Shown: in pieces, positions 22,235-31,029 of the stretch | Position numbering within the stretch: the first letter of the stretch is position 1 | Layout: each line of letters begins with the position of its first letter | DNA from: Oscillospiraceae bacterium | GTDB lineage: Bacteria; Bacillota; Clostridia; Oscillospirales; Ruminococcaceae | Assembly: GCA_017848115.1 (NCBI GenBank) | Contig: JAGAKZ010000027.1 | Location: 21,468 to 85,467 of the forward strand | Direction: 5' to 3' | DNA: 64,000 bases | Translations under genes and position numbers: made by a program | Notes under the pieces: generated by a model | The model's database searches: none | What the model saw: the letters and a program-made list of their open reading frames with translations, nothing else | Told to the model about the DNA's origin: nothing

Positions 22235-22242
22235 TTTTATTC

Positions 22243-22551
22243 TTATCGTTTAAATGCTGTTCCGAGTTCTATAAGAACATCTGCAATCTCTTGATTGTCC
22301 TTCAAAGCTGTTACATCTTTTTCAATTGTTATCAATCTGTCGTTAGCTGATGATACATTCTCTGCAAGAAGACCAATGTTCTTATCAGTTACATTTTCTA
22401 AATGAAGCTTTATGTTTCTGACATCTGTTTTTAATTCTGTTATGGATTTGTCCATAGTATCAAAACGCTTGTTAATCTCAGATATTTCTGACTTCATATC
22501 AGACATTTCTGACTTAATCTCAGTAAGAAGAGTTAAAATTTTTTCGTCCAT
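22243..22551 (-). CDS. Coiled-coil protein, right copy (102 aa)
   Basis: The ATG at 22551 has AGGTGG upstream. MDEKILTLLTEIKSEMSDMKSEI...: continuous coiled coil with hydrophobic heptads, ending LIELGTAFKR. Shares promoter, leader and the first ten residues with the left copy, then diverges. Lies between the right candidate att repeat and the host DUF4132 gene. Function unknown. Confidence 0.7.
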   Translation of the reverse strand: MDEKILTLLTEIKSEMSDMKSEISEINKRFDTMDKSITELKTDVRNIKLHLENVTDKNIGLLAENVSSANDRLITIEKDVTALKDNQEIADVLIELGTAFKR

Positions 22552-22570
22552 CTGAACCACCTCACTTATA

Positions 22571-22599
22571 ATTATAAGCTGTTTATATTCTGTTGTCAA
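22571..22599 (-). promoter_or_regulatory. Consensus promoter of the right coiled-coil gene
   Basis: Minus strand TTGACA (22594-22599), 17 nt, TATAAT (22571-22576); duplicate of the promoter at 12038-12066. It sits 15 bases beyond the end of the DUF4132 gene. Confidence 0.85.
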
Positions 22600-22613
22600 G
22601 AATTTTTATTCTG

Positions 22614-25600
22614 TCAAACTATCTGTTCGATAATACTTGGATCTTTTATTTTACTGTCTTCTGCTAAGAACAATATCTTTGTGAGTATTTCGGCTGTTTT
22701 CGGATCTTCGTCTGCAAATGGTAAAAATAGTTTGCCACGGTGCTGAGAATGAACCGGTAAAATATTTATCATTGTACCACCCATTTTATGAATAACTCCG
22801 CTTCCGAGATGAACACTGTAATTTCCGTATTTGCCTTCAATGTGTGCATGGTTCTTTTCAAGTTTTACATTTGTAAGCTTAAACAACGGAAGTGTAAATT
22901 CAATGATTGCCGAACGCATTTCAATTGTTGAATGGCTTGTTTCAGGGTCAACTCCCCCAACGTGTGCGACACTTACTGCCATATCAACATCACGCATTAC
23001 TTCGGAGAAGATAATATCAGGAATATCGTTGATTTTTATAGCTTTACCTGTTTTTCTGTCAGAAAATTCGACCCATTCAAGTGTCGGAGCTTCGATATCT
23101 GCCGGAGAAAACCAATCGGCCATTGCGTAAATTTTGGCAACGATATTTTCTTTATAGTAAATCTTCTGTAATCCGTCTTCGATGTCAGCGACCCATCTGC
23201 GTGATTTAAGGCAGGCAACTGTTTTTGCAGGCTGTATCTGATTACCGGCGTATCTTCTTGAATTGTCGCATTCTTTTTCTTCATTTGTCTTTATATAAAG
23301 CTCTCTGAAGATTTGCTTGAAATGTTGTACTATTCCTTTGTCAAAAAGATATTTCTGATAATCGCACCAATGACCGCTCTTATACAGATCAAAAGGATGT
23401 GCAACTGTTACAGTGTCAGTGTCTGAAAGTTTTACAGATTTGCCATTGTAATCGGTCAGCTTATTTCCATCAAGGAAACCAAGTTTGTTGTTATGCATAA
23501 ATACAAGATCTCTTATCAGTGGTTCAACAACAGGATTGGATTTTAGTATAGAAATTTCTTCAACTGCAAACTTTGTGGATTCTTCCATAGACTGTTCAAA
23601 CATTATTTTTGTACGTCTGTACTGTTCGTTAAGATTTTTCTTTGTTTCATTTATGCGTAAAATATATTCGTTCTTTTTAAGTTTGGCAGGTATAGATTTT
23701 AATGTTTTTCCATTTTTTGAAACAGCGACATCAACTTTACCCTTTTGGTCAACAACTAGACGAATAACTATGTCATCTATTTCTTTGTCTTCAAACAATT
23801 CTTTGTTATCATCTATAAGTTTTGTTTCCATTCTGAGAGTAAGACGTGTTACATCGGAATAACCGGCATTCATTGCAAGGTTCTGCATGGAGATCTCTAC
23901 TGCTTTCTTTTCGCTTGCACTTCTCTGCGCTCCGAATTTCTTGCTTTCTTTTAAGAATTTTTGCAAATAAAGGTATCTTTGACATATATCATCTTCATCT
24001 TTTATAGGAATAAGCGAAAATGCCATAAGGAGATCTTTGTTTCTCTTTTCCGATATGGTTTTAATAGTTTTGTCAGTTTCCATTTTTCCAAGAACAGCAT
24101 CAGCATATTTTCTTGCTCTTGAATGTTTTGTGCCATCCGAAATATATTTTGCTGCATCGTAAATCATGTTAAAGCGTTTCGTGCCAAGAGTTTCATAAGC
24201 AGATCTGAACCAGTTGATATCAAATGCACCAAGATTAAGTTCATCATCATTAAGAGGTGTGTATTTTGCTATCATAGCTTTTCGGTGATCATCAAAACGT
24301 TCATTCATATGAGCCATAAAATAATAGCATGATGATATAAAGCCGTCCCATTTAAGATATTCTCCTGTTATACCTAACCATTCGGGAGCGTACATAGCTG
24401 ATTCTATAAGACGTTTTTCGGATATATCCGTGCCTTTGATAAGTTGCTTTAGTTTTTTTGCATTATCATCGTCATCAGGGACACATACAGATAACAGATG
24501 ACTTAGACAATATTTTTTACTTGTATCTGCCCAGTATGTATAAGAAGAACGTTCAAGCTTATCATTACCCATAGCAGATATAATGGCAACAAAGTTTTCA
24601 GCACCATATATTCTTTCGATTCCGGTTATATACGAAGAATATTCTGTTGCTGTATCGCCTCTTTTTAATTCTGTAGCCAGTACAGTGTCTACCATCTTAT
24701 AATACATATTGACTGCAAAGTCTACAAGTTTGTTATCATTATCTGTCAGTTCATCTTTGTTTCCTGTCAGATCCCATATTATTGAAAGCTTTCTGTTATT
24801 TTTCCATGAACTGTAGCTTCCTCGTGCAGAGATTTGTTTATCTTTTTCTCGTACCGCTTTTATAACAGTCGAAACATAACTCAAAGCATCTTTCATATTG
24901 TTTTCGTTACATATAAAGTGATACATTTCATTTTCTGAAATGATTCCTCTGTTAGCTGAGATGATGTAGTCACGTATCGAAGGAGTGGATATCCTGTATG
25001 TAGATGAATATGAAGAACTATACACATTTGGTAAGTTAAAACTGCCATAACGATTTTTGCATTCCTCTGATACATCAGAAGTTTTCAGATATATCTTTTC
25101 TTTAAGAGGCATAATTGTTTCAAGTTTGTCATCATTTCTGCAAGTTATTTTTGAAAGTAAAAAAGCTATCTGAATGTGAGAAATAAGCGGTACAAATTGT
25201 TTTTTTCCACTGTAGTCAGGTTCATCTTCTATCAGTACATCTGATTTGTCAATAGCTTTTATATACCATAAACCTACTGCGACAGCCATTTCTTCAAGAA
25301 CAGACACATTTATAAAATTCTCTGTAAGATTTTTTATGATGTCAGCCGAATGTCCGAAATAATCGCATTTAAGAACATCTTCAAATCCTGCACCATAAAG
25401 TTTTGCTATATGTTTTTTCATAGCCTTTGTATATTGATTTTCCTTATGATATACGATAGATAAGATATACATACGAAAAAGTCTTTCATGAGAATTTATA
25501 TTTTTTTCATACCATTCTTTCCATAAGGGGTACAGAGGAAGCTTGTACTTATAGCCTTCGATTCTTTCACGAAACCTTCGATACTCACAACCGACTACTG

Positions 25601-27848
25601 TAACTTCACCTTCCGGACCTGTAAACTCATCATACTTATGTTGGTCAATAAAATCAACAAGAGCAAAGAAATCTGCTTTTGCCTGCTTAAATGACGGACA
25701 TTCCCCTGTTTTATCCGAATCTTTTTTATTTGCAGATTTGTACTTTTCAGGAAGCAGGACAGCTCCGATTTCTGAATCAGGGAAATAACTCATAAAACGT
25801 TCTACACATTTTTGTGTAAATTCATTCTCAGGTATTTCAGGAGTGTAAATATCATTGTCGTTGAAAAGTCTTTCAGGTTGTTCGGTATCTTCCTTATCAT
25901 TGCCGAGTATATTTTCAATAAGTATTTTTTCTTTAGTTGTAGGTTCTGAAATATTACTTACAAGTTCCCTGCACTTATCAAACAAATCAGTTCGTTTCTC
26001 ATCTTTTCCGGTTTGCATTATAATATCAAGAGCAGCAGTTCTTTTTTCTTCTTTTTTATCATTGATAAGACGCTGAACCGAACCATAAAGATCGCTGTCG
26101 CTCTGAGTACAGAGAAGATTTATCAGATTTGCTCTTGCATCTGCTGCTTTATATCTGAGCATTTCCTCCATCTGAAGATAATTTTCAGGACAAAGTTCTG
26201 TATTACACACAATAGCATATGCCTGTTTTCTTGTCATTTCTGATTTGTCACACAATGCTGATGTCAATGCTTTTCTCTGTGTGTCTGTCTGAGGATGTAT
26301 AAGTAGCAATCTTACAATGTAGCTTCTTTCATCAGGATCAGAATCAGAAAGAATATTACATATCTCATCAATTTTTTCATCACTTTTCAAAGCACTTGCT
26401 ATATAAGCCATACGAATAACAAGGTCGCTTCTTTTTAACTTTGCAGCATACCACGGGAATATACACGGAGAATATACTATTTCCTTTCCTTTAAATGAAT
26501 TATATAAACCTTTGAGGAGCATATAATATTTTTCTGCCGTTTCGTTGTCTTCAAAGTATTCATTTAAGTCACAATATTGTTTTTTCTTATATATTTCATC
26601 TGTAGTTTTAATGTTATAGCTATATGGAAACATTGAAGAAATACATCTATGTACTCCGTACATAAAACAAGGAATATATACTGCCATCATTTCTGCATCA
26701 TCGGTGTATTCAGAAATGATTTTTTGTGCAACATTATGAAGAAGAGATGCGTTGTCAAGCTGGATAGTGATATACGAAGCAGTAAGTAACTGATGTCTTG
26801 TTCCTGTTTCCGATATTTTATGTACTATTTGAATGAGATCGTCTACCTCATAAAATCCGTATGCCCACAACGCAACATGTATCTTCATACTGTCTTCTGA
26901 AGAAAGATATTCTTTTCTGATATCAGGATCATTAATAACGTTGTATATAAGTTCGATTGATTTTTCACTTATATGTTCAAGCTTTGATGATTCATCATTA
27001 ATAAGTCCCAGCCATGTTCCTACGGCTCTTTTTACCGATGAATATCGTATATATCCGTTTCGGTAGATAACTTCCAGAAGAGTGATAAATGCATCAGTGT
27101 TTCCGCAGTCCATAGTTTCACATATAGCCTGCCTGAAACCTTCCTGAAGTCTTGCCGCTTCAAGTAATTTTCCTATAAGTACATGGAGTTCATGATTATG
27201 GCTTTTGACTACCGCTCTTATAAGGGAGTGTGTTACGGGTACGTTTGATTCATTATTGACAGCATCTTTTATTATATTGATCAGACGTTCATTTCCGCAG
27301 TCGATCTCATATGCCATAGCATAACTTATAAAATCGTTGTTTTCCATGTATCTGTAACAGTAGATCCTGTATCCGATGATCTCTTCGGAATATTTTTCTT
27401 CAAGAATATCGCATATGTCCATATCTATATCATCATATTCTGAAAAAACATACATTATTCTGAGGATATTCTTTGCGGTAATATTGCTGTTTTTAGTTCT
27501 GAAAGAACGTTTGTAGTATGAATTTGAATATATCCACTCATGTAAATGGTCAATAGTATGATAAAACATTTCCTTACGACTCGGATATATCCAACCGTTA
27601 AAAAGGTCTTCAGCGTTTTCCCTGAAAAATTCCGATGGTTTCTTATATATTCCGTCTGCAAGTCCTGACTTGAGCTTTTTATAAAGTTCTGATTTTCCAT
27701 CACCGTATTGGCTGGCATCTTTGGTAAATGCCTTTGGTTCATCGCTCAGATTATCATAGGCTGCTTTTTTATAAGCTTTTAATTTTTCACTGTACTTTTC
27801 ACCGAGTTTGGACAGTCTTCTTTTTTCTTCGTTCGAATAATTTTCCAC
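22614..27848 (-). CDS. Giant HEAT-repeat/DUF4132 protein
   Basis: 1744 residues from a GTG at 27848, chosen for the AAGGA ribosome site eight bases upstream (an earlier GTG at 27875 would overlap the previous gene). Helical repeats fill most of the length, with HEAT-like pairs around 500-650. The last 400 residues match DUF4132 proteins (E. coli YehI/MolR type), ending with HSQHRGKLFLPFADEDPKTAEILTKILFLAED. In enterobacteria this family is encoded with a MoxR ATPase and a VWA protein; such a pair is encoded at 3.7-6.6 kb here. Cytoplasmic, no catalytic motif recognised; a scaffold or substrate-recognition role is inferred. It follows the 140-aa gene in an operon. Confidence 0.8.
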   Translation of the reverse strand: MENYSNEEKRRLSKLGEKYSEKLKAYKKAAYDNLSDEPKAFTKDASQYGDGKSELYKKLKSGLADGIYKKPSEFFRENAEDLFNGWIYPSRKEMFYHTIDHLHEWIYSNSYYKRSFRTKNSNITAKNILRIMYVFSEYDDIDMDICDILEEKYSEEIIGYRIYCYRYMENNDFISYAMAYEIDCGNERLINIIKDAVNNESNVPVTHSLIRAVVKSHNHELHVLIGKLLEAARLQEGFRQAICETMDCGNTDAFITLLEVIYRNGYIRYSSVKRAVGTWLGLINDESSKLEHISEKSIELIYNVINDPDIRKEYLSSEDSMKIHVALWAYGFYEVDDLIQIVHKISETGTRHQLLTASYITIQLDNASLLHNVAQKIISEYTDDAEMMAVYIPCFMYGVHRCISSMFPYSYNIKTTDEIYKKKQYCDLNEYFEDNETAEKYYMLLKGLYNSFKGKEIVYSPCIFPWYAAKLKRSDLVIRMAYIASALKSDEKIDEICNILSDSDPDERSYIVRLLLIHPQTDTQRKALTSALCDKSEMTRKQAYAIVCNTELCPENYLQMEEMLRYKAADARANLINLLCTQSDSDLYGSVQRLINDKKEEKRTAALDIIMQTGKDEKRTDLFDKCRELVSNISEPTTKEKILIENILGNDKEDTEQPERLFNDNDIYTPEIPENEFTQKCVERFMSYFPDSEIGAVLLPEKYKSANKKDSDKTGECPSFKQAKADFFALVDFIDQHKYDEFTGPEGEVTVVGCEYRRFRERIEGYKYKLPLYPLWKEWYEKNINSHERLFRMYILSIVYHKENQYTKAMKKHIAKLYGAGFEDVLKCDYFGHSADIIKNLTENFINVSVLEEMAVAVGLWYIKAIDKSDVLIEDEPDYSGKKQFVPLISHIQIAFLLSKITCRNDDKLETIMPLKEKIYLKTSDVSEECKNRYGSFNLPNVYSSSYSSTYRISTPSIRDYIISANRGIISENEMYHFICNENNMKDALSYVSTVIKAVREKDKQISARGSYSSWKNNRKLSIIWDLTGNKDELTDNDNKLVDFAVNMYYKMVDTVLATELKRGDTATEYSSYITGIERIYGAENFVAIISAMGNDKLERSSYTYWADTSKKYCLSHLLSVCVPDDDDNAKKLKQLIKGTDISEKRLIESAMYAPEWLGITGEYLKWDGFISSCYYFMAHMNERFDDHRKAMIAKYTPLNDDELNLGAFDINWFRSAYETLGTKRFNMIYDAAKYISDGTKHSRARKYADAVLGKMETDKTIKTISEKRNKDLLMAFSLIPIKDEDDICQRYLYLQKFLKESKKFGAQRSASEKKAVEISMQNLAMNAGYSDVTRLTLRMETKLIDDNKELFEDKEIDDIVIRLVVDQKGKVDVAVSKNGKTLKSIPAKLKKNEYILRINETKKNLNEQYRRTKIMFEQSMEESTKFAVEEISILKSNPVVEPLIRDLVFMHNNKLGFLDGNKLTDYNGKSVKLSDTDTVTVAHPFDLYKSGHWCDYQKYLFDKGIVQHFKQIFRELYIKTNEEKECDNSRRYAGNQIQPAKTVACLKSRRWVADIEDGLQKIYYKENIVAKIYAMADWFSPADIEAPTLEWVEFSDRKTGKAIKINDIPDIIFSEVMRDVDMAVSVAHVGGVDPETSHSTIEMRSAIIEFTLPLFKLTNVKLEKNHAHIEGKYGNYSVHLGSGVIHKMGGTMINILPVHSQHRGKLFLPFADEDPKTAEILTKILFLAEDSKIKDPSIIEQIV

Positions 27849-27868
27849 AATATCATTCCTTTCATAAA

Positions 27869-28291
27869 TCACCACATACGGCCTGCAAGCATTACAAGGC
27901 GTATAAATGTAACCGTATCATTTTCAGACAGTGAAACAGCGTCATCTATTTCCCCAACGTCACTGTCATTTATAAATATCCTGAACAGTCCGTCTTCGTA
28001 TGACCGACATGCATTGTCTACTGCTTTTTGTATATCAGCTTCTTTACCGCCATAGTTGATACCAAAAGCGATTTTTCCTATTTCGCTCATCTGTTCAAGT
28101 TGTTCTTCTGTAACAGGAGTTGCCGAATCTTCGCCAGCACGTACCCTTGAATTATATTCATTAACACATGTGTTTACCGAATAAGTTATCAGTTCACGAA
28201 CCGTAAGCGGATTGTTTTCGAGATAGAAATCAATTGTATTTATCTTTTTTCTCTTTGAACCTATCTGTTTCATATTTACTTTAACATTCAT
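27869..28291 (-). CDS. Small partner of the DUF4132 protein (140 aa), possible beta-grasp fold
   Basis: AGGTGGTG precedes the ATG. The N-terminus (MNVKVNMKQIGSKRKKINTI then LTVRELI) and C-terminus (FRIFIND...DAVSLSENDTVTFIRLVMLAGRMW) look like the strand-helix-strand pattern of ubiquitin-like beta-grasp proteins, but it ends AGRMW, not in a free GG. It is translated directly before the DUF4132 gene with about 20 bases between. Partnership is supported by context only. Confidence 0.6.
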   Translation of the reverse strand: MNVKVNMKQIGSKRKKINTIDFYLENNPLTVRELITYSVNTCVNEYNSRVRAGEDSATPVTEEQLEQMSEIGKIAFGINYGGKEADIQKAVDNACRSYEDGLFRIFINDSDVGEIDDAVSLSENDTVTFIRLVMLAGRMW

Positions 28292-28408
28292 AAAATCACC
28301 ACCTGTATTAACAATAGATTATTTGATATATGTCAATAATTATATCATAATAAACAAAATATTTCAATGCAAAATATAATATTATCGTCTTATTGTAATA
28401 TAAAATAA

Positions 28409-28442
28409 AACAACAGATCTTGTTTTAAAAGACCTGTTGTTT
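28409..28442. terminator. Bidirectional hairpin
   Basis: AACAACAG..CTT pairs with AAG..CTGTTGTT, flanked by A and T runs; located after the PFK gene on the minus strand. Confidence 0.75.
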
Positions 28443-28459
28443 TAAAAGATATATATTAT

Positions 28460-29680
28460 TTATTTGAGTTCAAGATGAATAGGAAGACCATTTTTAGTTG
28501 GTGTGATTATTTCGCCCTGTATTAAAGGAAGTATATAATCAAGAGCTTTATCCGATACATTGTTTTTATCTTCTGTTATCCATTCAAGCGGGAACAATTT
28601 TTCCTTGTTTGCTATCAATGATATATCACAGGATTCAACCTTTATTTCGTATGGTGAAGTAGATACTCTCTTGAACACCATCATTTTTCCTGTTACACCG
28701 TTAAAAGATGCCTTTACTGCTTCACGTCCGACTGTTTCAGCTTCATCAAGATCAGTGCCTGATGAGAGATGAGAAGAACATCTCTGCATAACGTTAAGTT
28801 CTATTGAACGTACCTTACAGCCTATTCTGCCTGATACCACTGTTTCAAGGAATTTTCCGAGCCCTGCAAGATACTTGTGACCAAATACGTCTACTGCTTC
28901 TGAAAGGTGACCGCTTGCGGCATACTGACCGCTTTCGTCTTTAAGGCCCTCGCTTACTGCAACAACAACTGAATTTTCAGTTTCATGAAGTTTATTTATG
29001 TCGTTTATAAACTTGTCAATGGAAAAAGGAACTTCCGGAAGGTAAATAAGCTGAGGAGCCGGTTGTCCGTTTACTCTTGGGAGTGCAGAAGAAGCAGTGA
29101 GCCAGCCTGCATCACGACCCATTATCTCTATAATAGTTACTGATTTGAGATTGTAAACAGAGCTGTCTTTTATTATTTCAGAAACAGTTGTTGCAATATA
29201 CTTTGCAGCAGAACCGTATCCCGGAGTATGATCTGTAATAGCAACGTCATTGTCTATTGTTTTAGGTATACCTACAACTTTTACATCTATACCTTTCTGA
29301 GCTGCGTAAAGTGAAAGCTTATGTACTGTATCCATAGAATCGTTTCCGCCAATATAGAAGAAAGCTTTTATATTGTTCTTTTCAAAAGTTCTGAATATAG
29401 TTTCATAAATAGCTTCGTCTTCGCAATGGGGCTTGAGCTTTATTCGGCAAGAACCAAGCAGTGTTGCCGGCGTGCATTTTAATAAACCTAATGAATATTC
29501 ATCATTAACTTGTTCGGAAAGATCAACGAGATTATCATTGATTATTCCATCAATGCCGTTTTTTGAACCGAAAACCTTTTCAATACGATCATCACTGAGA
29601 GCTTCTCTTATAACACCTGCCAGAGATGCATTGATAGCACAAGTAGGTCCGCCTGATTGAGCAACAGCAATATTTATCAT
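28460..29680 (-). CDS. pfp: PPi-type 6-phosphofructokinase
   Basis: 406 residues from the ATG at 29680 (AGGAGG seven bases upstream). Catalyses phosphorylation of fructose 6-phosphate to the 1,6-bisphosphate. Signature GGNDS (111-115) in place of the ATP-type GGDGS, and PKTIDND (139-145) with the Lys typical of PPi-dependent enzymes, followed by MGRDAGWL. Pyrophosphate as donor is the expected use and makes the step reversible, common in cellulolytic clostridia. Single gene with its own promoter and terminator. Confidence 0.88.
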   Translation of the reverse strand: MINIAVAQSGGPTCAINASLAGVIREALSDDRIEKVFGSKNGIDGIINDNLVDLSEQVNDEYSLGLLKCTPATLLGSCRIKLKPHCEDEAIYETIFRTFEKNNIKAFFYIGGNDSMDTVHKLSLYAAQKGIDVKVVGIPKTIDNDVAITDHTPGYGSAAKYIATTVSEIIKDSSVYNLKSVTIIEIMGRDAGWLTASSALPRVNGQPAPQLIYLPEVPFSIDKFINDINKLHETENSVVVAVSEGLKDESGQYAASGHLSEAVDVFGHKYLAGLGKFLETVVSGRIGCKVRSIELNVMQRCSSHLSSGTDLDEAETVGREAVKASFNGVTGKMMVFKRVSTSPYEIKVESCDISLIANKEKLFPLEWITEDKNNVSDKALDYILPLIQGEIITPTKNGLPIHLELK

Positions 29681-29735
29681 TACAAATCCTCCTAAAAAAT
29701 AAAACAAGTAATGTTACATAACCACATACAATTTT

Positions 29736-29765
29736 ATTATATCATGATGAGTTTGTGAAAGTCAA
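29736..29765 (-). promoter_or_regulatory. Promoter of the PFK gene
   Basis: Minus strand TTGACT (29760-29765), 18 nt, TATAAT (29736-29741). Confidence 0.65.
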
Positions 29766-29847
29766 TAGTGTTTTTGCTGTTTTTTAATTTTTTAAGTAAT
29801 TTTTTAAAGAAATGCGCCTGTAAATCAAAAAAATATCAATCAATATA

Positions 29848-29877
29848 TTGACAGACTACACAAATATATTATATAAT
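29848..29877 (+). promoter_or_regulatory. Promoter of the hydE-murL-murD operon
   Basis: TTGACA (29848-29853), 18 nt, TATAAT (29872-29877). About 95 bases before the coding start. Confidence 0.75.
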
Positions 29878-29913
29878 ATACTAGTGCATAAGTGTATTAT
29901 CTATGACATCATG

Positions 29914-29946
29914 TCTTGAGTAAATCAATTTACTTGAGACTTTTTT
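29914..29946 (+). terminator. Terminator-like hairpin inside the hydE leader
   Basis: A 12-bp stem with two G-U pairs (29914-29925 with 29928-29939) and two-base loop, then C and six T, located between the promoter and the first gene. Transcripts from 29848-29877 would meet it about 30 nt after initiation, so it may be an attenuator. Confidence 0.6.
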
Positions 29947-29973
29947 AATAAAATTTTTATGAGAGTGGTTACT

Positions 29974-31017
29974 ATGAAAAATATTATAGACAAACTCAGA
30001 GATGAACAAAATATTTCGGACAAAGAATTAAAAGAACTTATAGAATATACAGGAAATTGTGACTATCTTCATTCCGAAGCCGACAAGGTACGCAGACAGA
30101 ATTATGGTATAGATGTATATATAAGAGGTCTTATAGAAATATCAAACTACTGTAAAAACAACTGCTACTATTGTGGTATACGTGCCGGAAATACAAACGT
30201 TGAAAGATACAGACTTTCCCGTGAGGATATACTTCACTGTTGCGAGATAGGTTATGAGCTCGGCTTCAGGACGTTTGTAATGCAAGGCGGAGAGGATCCG
30301 TTTTTTGATGATGATACTATGTGCAAGATCATATCAGCAATACGTACAAAATATCCTGATTGTGCGATAACACTTTCACTTGGAGAAAAAAGCTATGAAA
30401 GTTACAAGGCATTTTTTGATGCCGGTGCAAACAGATATCTTTTAAGGCATGAAACGGCTGATGATATACACTATAATAAATTACACCCTGAAACAATGAA
30501 ACTCAGTGACCGAAAAAAATGTCTTTATGACCTTAAAAAGATAGGTTTTCAAACAGGTGCAGGATTTCTTGTCGGTTCACCGTATCAGACAACTGAAAAT
30601 ATAATATCGGACTTTCGTTTTTTACAGGAACTTCAGCCTGAGATGATTGGAATAGGTCCTTTTCTTTCTCACAAAGATACTCCGTTTGCTCATTTTGAAA
30701 ACGGAAGTGCACAGCAGTGTATAAAGTTTCTCTCTATACTCAGACTTATGTTTCCAAAAGCGCTTCTTCCGTCTACTACCGCTCTCGGAACTGCTCTTCC
30801 GGACGGCAGAGAACAAGGTATAAAAGCAGGGGCAAACGTAGTGATGCCTAATCTTTCACCAACTCAGTACAGAAAACTTTATGGTCTGTACGATAATAAG
30901 ATATGTACAGGAAACGAAGCGGCAGAGTGCCTTTTATCACTCAGGGAAAGCATTGGTTCAATAGGATACAGAGTTGTTATTGACAGAGGCGATTTCGCAG
31001 GTATGAAACAATCATGA
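29974..31017 (+). CDS. hydE: [FeFe]-hydrogenase maturase HydE (radical SAM)
   Basis: 347 residues from the ATG at 29974 (GAGAGTGG upstream; an ATG at 29959 has no ribosome site). The radical SAM motif is CKNNCYYC (C60, C64, C67). Further signatures match HydE closely: YRLSREDI, QGGEDPF, ITLSLGE, RYLLRHETA, GIGPFLSH, LPSTTALGT and MPNLSP. HydE helps build the diiron subcluster of [FeFe] hydrogenase. HydF and HydG genes are not adjacent; instead peptidoglycan genes follow 12 bases later, which is unusual. The related PylB is less likely given these motifs. Confidence 0.88.
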   Translation: MKNIIDKLRDEQNISDKELKELIEYTGNCDYLHSEADKVRRQNYGIDVYIRGLIEISNYCKNNCYYCGIRAGNTNVERYRLSREDILHCCEIGYELGFRTFVMQGGEDPFFDDDTMCKIISAIRTKYPDCAITLSLGEKSYESYKAFFDAGANRYLLRHETADDIHYNKLHPETMKLSDRKKCLYDLKKIGFQTGAGFLVGSPYQTTENIISDFRFLQELQPEMIGIGPFLSHKDTPFAHFENGSAQQCIKFLSILRLMFPKALLPSTTALGTALPDGREQGIKAGANVVMPNLSPTQYRKLYGLYDNKICTGNEAAECLLSLRESIGSIGYRVVIDRGDFAGMKQS

Positions 31018-31029
31018 GGTGATTTACAA

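Noticed and set aside
10483-22613. Integrative conjugative element or simple RCR plasmid integration
   Set aside because: No relaxase, coupling protein or T4SS genes; presence of Zot-like ATPase, coat-like and pIII-like proteins in Ff order fits an inovirus better.
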